Below, one piece after another: positions 1 to 6,000 of a DNA stretch of 7,785 bases. A program made the position numbers and the translations under genes. This DNA is from Candidatus Tariuqbacter arcticus (GTDB lineage Bacteria > Electryoneota > Tariuqbacteria > Tariuqbacterales > Tariuqbacteraceae), in NCBI GenBank assembly GCA_013202315.1, contig JABMRZ010000461.1:1-7785 (forward strand), given 5' to 3'. Within the stretch, counting starts at the first letter, position 1. Every line of letters starts with the position of its first letter. A model generated the notes under the pieces. That model was not told the origin of the DNA. It ran no database searches and saw only the letters and a program-made list of their open reading frames with translations.

Positions 1-48
1 AACGGTATCACCATATGCGGGTTCAAGCAGTGCGAAGGGTTCAGGCTC
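1..48 (-). repeat. 642-bp tandem unit copy 3, start only (domain A3 from residue 2547)
   Basis: Residues 2547-2562 read EPEPFALLEPAYGDTV. F2551 is 214 residues after F2337 and 428 after F2123, so a third A domain begins here and is cut by the window edge. At least one more domain, and probably a C-terminal sorting or anchor domain, lies beyond the window. Confidence 0.75.
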
Positions 49-3000
49 ATTATAAACATCTATGCTGAAGGACCATCCCCCTAATCCGGCGTCCGACCAG
101 GTTTCCAGCCCGAAGCTGTCCACCGCCCGCACCCGCCAATAGACCGTAACATCGTCGGGAAGCTCATCGAACATCGCGGTAATGTCGGTAATAGCGTAAG
201 TGGTTAAAGTGGTGGTATAGCTGTCGAAAACGGCGAATGTTGAATCGGACGACCATTCGACTATATATTCAATCGCATCGCCGGGGTCGGGGTCGATAGT
301 TTCAGTCCAACTCACTTCGACAGTGTCTATATGGAATACAGCGCCGCTGTCAGGCGATGATTGGGAGAATGCACCGGGCGCCTCCGGCAAATATGTATGG
401 AACATCAAGGTATCATCCGCCCAGGTTCCGGGAGTATTACTGTCTGTCGCCCGAATGGTCCAATAATAGGTCATGTCATCGCCAAGATTAGCGAGATTGA
501 AGTTGATTTCGGGGATGCTGTCAGCTTCTATCCAGGCGTCGCTCAAATCGGGTTCAGTCCCCAGCCAGACATCGTAATAGGTTGTGTCGTAGGGGTCGGG
601 GTCGATGCTTTCCTCCCATTCCAAAAGCGCTTCCAAAAGCCAAGTGGTATCGCCGCTGGCAGGGGCAGTTAATCCGAAATTGCTCGGAGGATTGAATACA
701 TCGATGGTGAACGACCAGCCCGCCTCCCCGGCTGTGGACCAAGTCACATTGCCGAACATATCGAAAGCTCTGACCCGCCAGTAAACCGTTATATCGTCGG
801 GAAGTTCATCAAACAGAGAAAGCACATCGGTTATCATATACGATGTATTGGCGGTAGTATCGCTTAAATATTCGGCGAAGGCAGGATCGATACCCCAGTC
901 TATCCTATAAAGGAGGATATCATTAGGATCGGGATCGGTCGAAGCCTGCCAGGTAACCTGGACTGTATCGCTGTGCTGAAGACTGCCATCGGAAGGCGTG
1001 GATAAGTTGAATGCCGTCGGAGCTTGAGGGAAATAGGTTTCAAACATCAAGGTATCATCCGCCCAGGTGCCGGGAGAATTGGCGTCCGTTGCCCGAACAG
1101 TCCAGTAGTAAGTCATATCGTCCGTCAAGTCGATTAGGTCGAGGAAGGTGTCGGGAATGCTGTCCGCCGCCTGCCACATTGTGGATAAATCTTCAAGCGT
1201 ATCCAGCCAGACATCGTAATGGACGATTATCAAAGGATTGGGATGTAATGACTCCTCCCAGACCAGGGTGGTATCCAGCGTCCAGACGGTTGAACCGCTG
1301 ACCGGCGCTAACAGACCGAAATCGGAAGGCGGCGGATACAATATCACATCCGGCAAAGTAGTGTCTTCCCAAATCCCTTGACCGTTGTTGTGAATAGTCC
1401 CATAACCTGCGTACAGATAAGAGATATTGTAAGTCCCAGCGTTCAGGGTGATTTCGTAATCGCCGAGGGCGTCGGTGTAAGCGGTATCGGTTACCGCTCC
1501 GCCGGAAACGGCTGCGAAGCGCACCATTATATTTTCATGGCTGGTCTGATCGCCTAATTGGCAGCTGCCGTCAACTACGAACTCCGGAATTTGAATGGTG
1601 ATGCTTCCATCGGTAGTTTCCGGGGTGTAATCGTCATAGACGAAGCTTGCAAAGTGTAAATCCGTTTCCCCGAAGGAGGTAATCGGCACATCGAAGGTGT
1701 AATAGACCAGCGCTCCTTCGCCGTGAATATTTGGCCCCGCGAAGCCTACGCATCCGCCCTGAAGTTGACCGGGAGCGCCGATATTGTTCAAATCCATCCA
1801 GTTGGAAGGGGTAATCGTTCCGGTCAAATCGTAATCGACCGCCAAAGCCTTGTCGGCATCATAGACAACATTCATCGTATATGACAGATAGGCGTAGTAA
1901 TTAGAATCGATGTTGCTGGTCATCAGCGGTATGACGATGGAATTCCCGGCGGTTACCGTTGTATCCGGGAACCACACCACCGGCGGAATCAAACTATGGT
2001 CGAGGTAGTAAGCTCCCATATCGGCTATCGAACCGTCCGGATCAGGAGGACTTACAGGATCCCCGGCGTCAATGCAGGGGGAACCGGGAGTCAGTTCATA
2101 GGGATTATCACCCGTCCCGGCGAACATGGGATCGAGGAAGATGTTGTAGTATTGATCGCAGGGGTCGCCGTTGTTGTTGACGGTGGTTATGGTGCCAAGC
2201 CCTGGTGGTGGATTTCCGGTGAAATCGCCATTTTCATTGTTGTAGAAATCGGAATATTTAATTGAAGGATTAGGTGTTGCTAAATAAATACCTCCACCGT
2301 TACCGATACTACCTTCTACGATAGTATTATCAATAATAGGAGCAGAAGTATTATCGCAACGAATCCCACTGCCATAACCACTCGCTGAATTTCCGCTTAT
2401 AGTACAGTTAGTAATTGATGGACTTGAATTAGTGATACAATTTATTCCACCACCATCAGCAGCAGAATTATCGCTGAAGGCGCAGTAGCTTATTGTCGGG
2501 TTTGAATTAGTGCAAGAGATGCCACCGCCACCATAACTGGTTGAATTTCCGCTTATAATACAGTCTGAAATAGTTGGACTTGATGAATCACAGCAGATTC
2601 CTCCACCAAAGCTGCCAGTCAAATACGCGTTTATAATCGAGAATCCACTTAATACTGAATTTGAATCTTCACCATTATGGAAATAAAATCCCCTCCCACT
2701 CTCTTCACAATCAATCACACAATTCTCCGCCCCATTCTCAGATATCACCACAATAGCTTTGCCGAGGAAGTCGATATTCTTATTCCCCACCCCCGTATAA
2801 ACTCCATCCGCTACCAAAACCGAATCGCCGTCATTAGCCGCGTCTATGCCTGCCTGGATGGTAGGATAATCGCCGGGGATATGAATGGTAACCGTCCACT
2901 GCGCCATCCCGCTCGCTTGATTGGAATAATCCGATTCCAGACCGTTATGCCCCAATGCGGTGACCCGGTAGTAATAGGTAACGGAGGATAGAATATCATC

Positions 3001-6000
3001 ATCGATGTAGGTCATAGTCGGATAATCCACTGAAGCCAACAGGGTGGTCGGATTTTCAGTGGTGGAACGGTAAATATTGAATGAATCGATGTCATAATCG
3101 GTCCATTCCCAATTCAGTTCAATCGTCTGCTCGACCGCTTCGGCTGTCAGGTTGTAAGGCGCGGGCGGTATATCCTGATGATAGTAGTAGGCGCCCATAT
3201 CGGCGATGGTGCCGTCGGGGTCGGGATCGAATGCCGGGTCACCCGCATCTATGCAGGGTGAACCCTCAGTCAAATTGTAATCCCCTCCACCTACAAACTG
3301 CGGGTCAAGGAAGATGTTGTAAAACGCATCGCAGGAATCGCCGTTGAAATTGGTGGTGGTGATTGTGCCGAGGTTGGGGGGAACAGCGCCTCCAAAATCA
3401 CCTCCTTCATTATCAAAAAAGTCATTATGAATTATATTTGCATTAGATGGTTCACCTTCAAAAAATATTCCACAACTATCCACATTGAAAGCAATAACAG
3501 TATTGATGATAGCTGGTTCACATGACCCACCAATACATAATCCACCTCCCAAAGTACCTGTATTCTCGCTAACAGTACAATTCTTTATTGTAGGATGTGA
3601 AAGATCATAAATAAATATACCACCACCTTTTTCTGTGGCTGTATTATTGAAAATATTGCATCCAGTAATGTATGGACTCGATGATTCATTAATTATTAAA
3701 GCACCACCATGATGCGATCCTGCAGTATTATCATGCATAATACAATTCGTGACAGAGCCATTAGACATATAGAATGCTATCGCACCGCCAGATGTTCCGG
3801 CAGAATTATTGTTGAAAACGCAATTTTCTATAAAAGCCTCTGAATACATACAATAGATGCCTGCTCCATGTGAACCAGAGTTTTCAACAATTAAACAATT
3901 AGTAATAGTTGGATCAGCATCCTCACATAATATTCCACTTGAATTACTCCCCGTCACCAAACAATACTCCAACCTGCTGTCATCGCTCGCCGTCTCATTA
4001 AAGTCAATCCCGCCCCAGTTTTCCCCCGCGCTGAAGGGAGTGAACTTAATGCTGTCCGATTCCGTGCCGACTGCGTTAAGTAAGCCGTTGACATCGAATT
4101 CGGTATTGTCCGTGAACAGTAAAGTCGCCCCGGGCTGAATATAAGTTTCCAACCCTTCGGAAATCCAAATGTCGCTGATGACGGTGTAGGTGGTATCCTG
4201 CAATACCAAACCTCCGATTTCGCCGGACAATTCCAGACCGGTAACCATCCGGTAGAGGGTGATTTCATCCAGAGTCTGGGTCGAATACAGTTCCCGCCCT
4301 TCCATGGTTTCGGTCTGGTATTCATCGTGAGTGTAGGATACATCATAAGTCCCGGCGGGGATGTTTATGGTGTATGAACCGTCTTCCGCCGTTTCAGTTG
4401 AACCGCTGACCGCCCCGCCGGAAACCGCATCAAAAGACACTGTGGTGCCGGAATGGTCGGTCTGATTTGCCAAATAGCAATAGCCGTCTATGGTAACTTC
4501 AGGAACTTCGACTATTATCTGCCCGTTGACCATAATCGCTTCATCATCGCCGAAGACGCAGTGTTCGAAGGTCAAATCGGTCTGACCATAAGCGGTAATG
4601 GGCACCTCGAAAGTAAATATGACCAAATCCCCTTCACCTTGAACCGGAGGGGAAAAGAACTGATAGGCGCCGCCGGTAATTTGACCCGGGGTGAGGGTGA
4701 AGTCTACTGTCCAGTTGGAAGGAGTGATAGTATTGTCAATCGTGTAAGCGGTCGCTTCCGCCACTGTCTCATCAAAGTTAATCTCCATATTGTAAGCCAA
4801 GTAGTTATTGGCGGGATTGACATATTGAGCGTAAACTGGGATTTCCACCGATGTTCCGGCGGTCACAGCAATATCAGGCAGGGATACTACCGGCAATTGC
4901 GCGTTCTGGTCGAAGGGGTAAGCGCCCATATCGGCGGTGGTGCCGTCCGGATCAGGAGGACTGGCGGGGTCGCCAGCGTCGATGCAGGGCGAGCTCCATT
5001 GCAGTTCGTATTGGCTTTGGTCTAAAATAGGACCTACAAAGACCGGGTCGAGGTAGATGTTGAAGAAAGCATCACAGGAGTCGCCGTTGGCGTTGACGGT
5101 GGTGATGGTTCCCAGTCCGGCGGGAGGACTACCAGAGAAATTACCGCCTTCATTGTTATGAAAATCACTATAGGAGATTGAAGCATCCGGCGAATCATAG
5201 AAATAAATCCCATCGGTTTGGACGCCCCCTTCCACGATGGTGTTCACAATGGTCGGGCTGGAACTGTAGCAGGCGATTCCCCCGCCGTCATCGGCATAAT
5301 TCCCGCTGATGGTACAGCTTGCGATGGTCGGACTGCTCGAATCGGTGCAGTGAATACCGCCGCCATAACCGACAGCCGAATTTTCGTCCAAAACACAATA
5401 TTGAATAGTCGGGCTGGAACCCTCGCAATAAATACCAGCTCCATGCTCAGCGGAACCATTCATAATTGTGAAACCAGCTAAAACCGCCTCCGCTGTCTCG
5501 CCCGATTGGAATATGAACCCTCTCCCGTCATTCTCACAATCAATCACGCAATTTTCCGCACCATTCTCCGACATTACCACAATCGCTTTTCCGAAGAAGT
5601 CGATATTCTTATTCCCAACTCCTGTATAAGTCCCATCCGCCACCAAAATCGAATCGCCGTCATTCGCCGCATCTATCGCCGCCTGAATCGTAGGATAATC
5701 GCCGGGGACATATATCACTACATTGAAAACGGCGGTTGCGTTGACTTCATTGGAATAGCCGCTGACCAGACCATTTTCACCCACCGCATCCAGGCGGTAG
5801 TAGTAAGTCATCCCCGAAATAATATCGTCATCGATGTATGACAGCGCCGGATAATCGACCGTGGTCAAAACCGTAGTCGGATTGGGGTCGGTGCCCCGGT
5901 AGATATTGAAATAATCAAGGTCGTAGGTGTAATCATATTCCCAGGCGAGCTCGATGGTGTTTTCCACCGCTTGCGCGGTCAAATTATCCGGCGCGGGCGG

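Larger units (their letters stand above)
2002..4911 (-). repeat. Supermodule copy 2: cohesin-CpR-helix I-FN3-helix II (residues 926-1895)
   Basis: This is the second full block, about 970 residues. It is longer than copy 1 chiefly because helix 3 and helix 4 carry extra rungs. The AT-rich rung regions at about 3361-3960 and 2221-2660 both lie in this copy; helix 1 rung DNA in copy 1 is near 55% GC where counted. Confidence 0.82.

Noticed and set aside
2281..2660. CRISPR-like spaced repeats in the beta-helix rung DNA
   Set aside because: The repeats are degenerate, in frame and explained by about 25-residue protein rungs; there are no constant direct repeats with unique spacers.
2677..2991. 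Pair of similar plus-strand ORFs (2677-2991 and 5506-5841)
   Set aside because: They resemble each other only because they are antisense to the duplicated N-caps of helices 4 and 2, so the similarity is inherited from the real gene.
3954..4346. 130-residue minus-strand ORF in another frame
   Set aside because: It overlaps the CpR domain 2 and helix 3 N-cap codons of the giant frame out of phase, and its sequence shows no signal or fold pattern.
4453..5025. 190-residue plus-strand ORF, the longest closed ORF in the window
   Set aside because: It lies antisense to cohesin-like copy 2 and its CpR domain. Its translation has no domain pattern, and related antisense ORFs appear wherever the module is repeated (1996-2265, 6979-7341), as expected for shadows.
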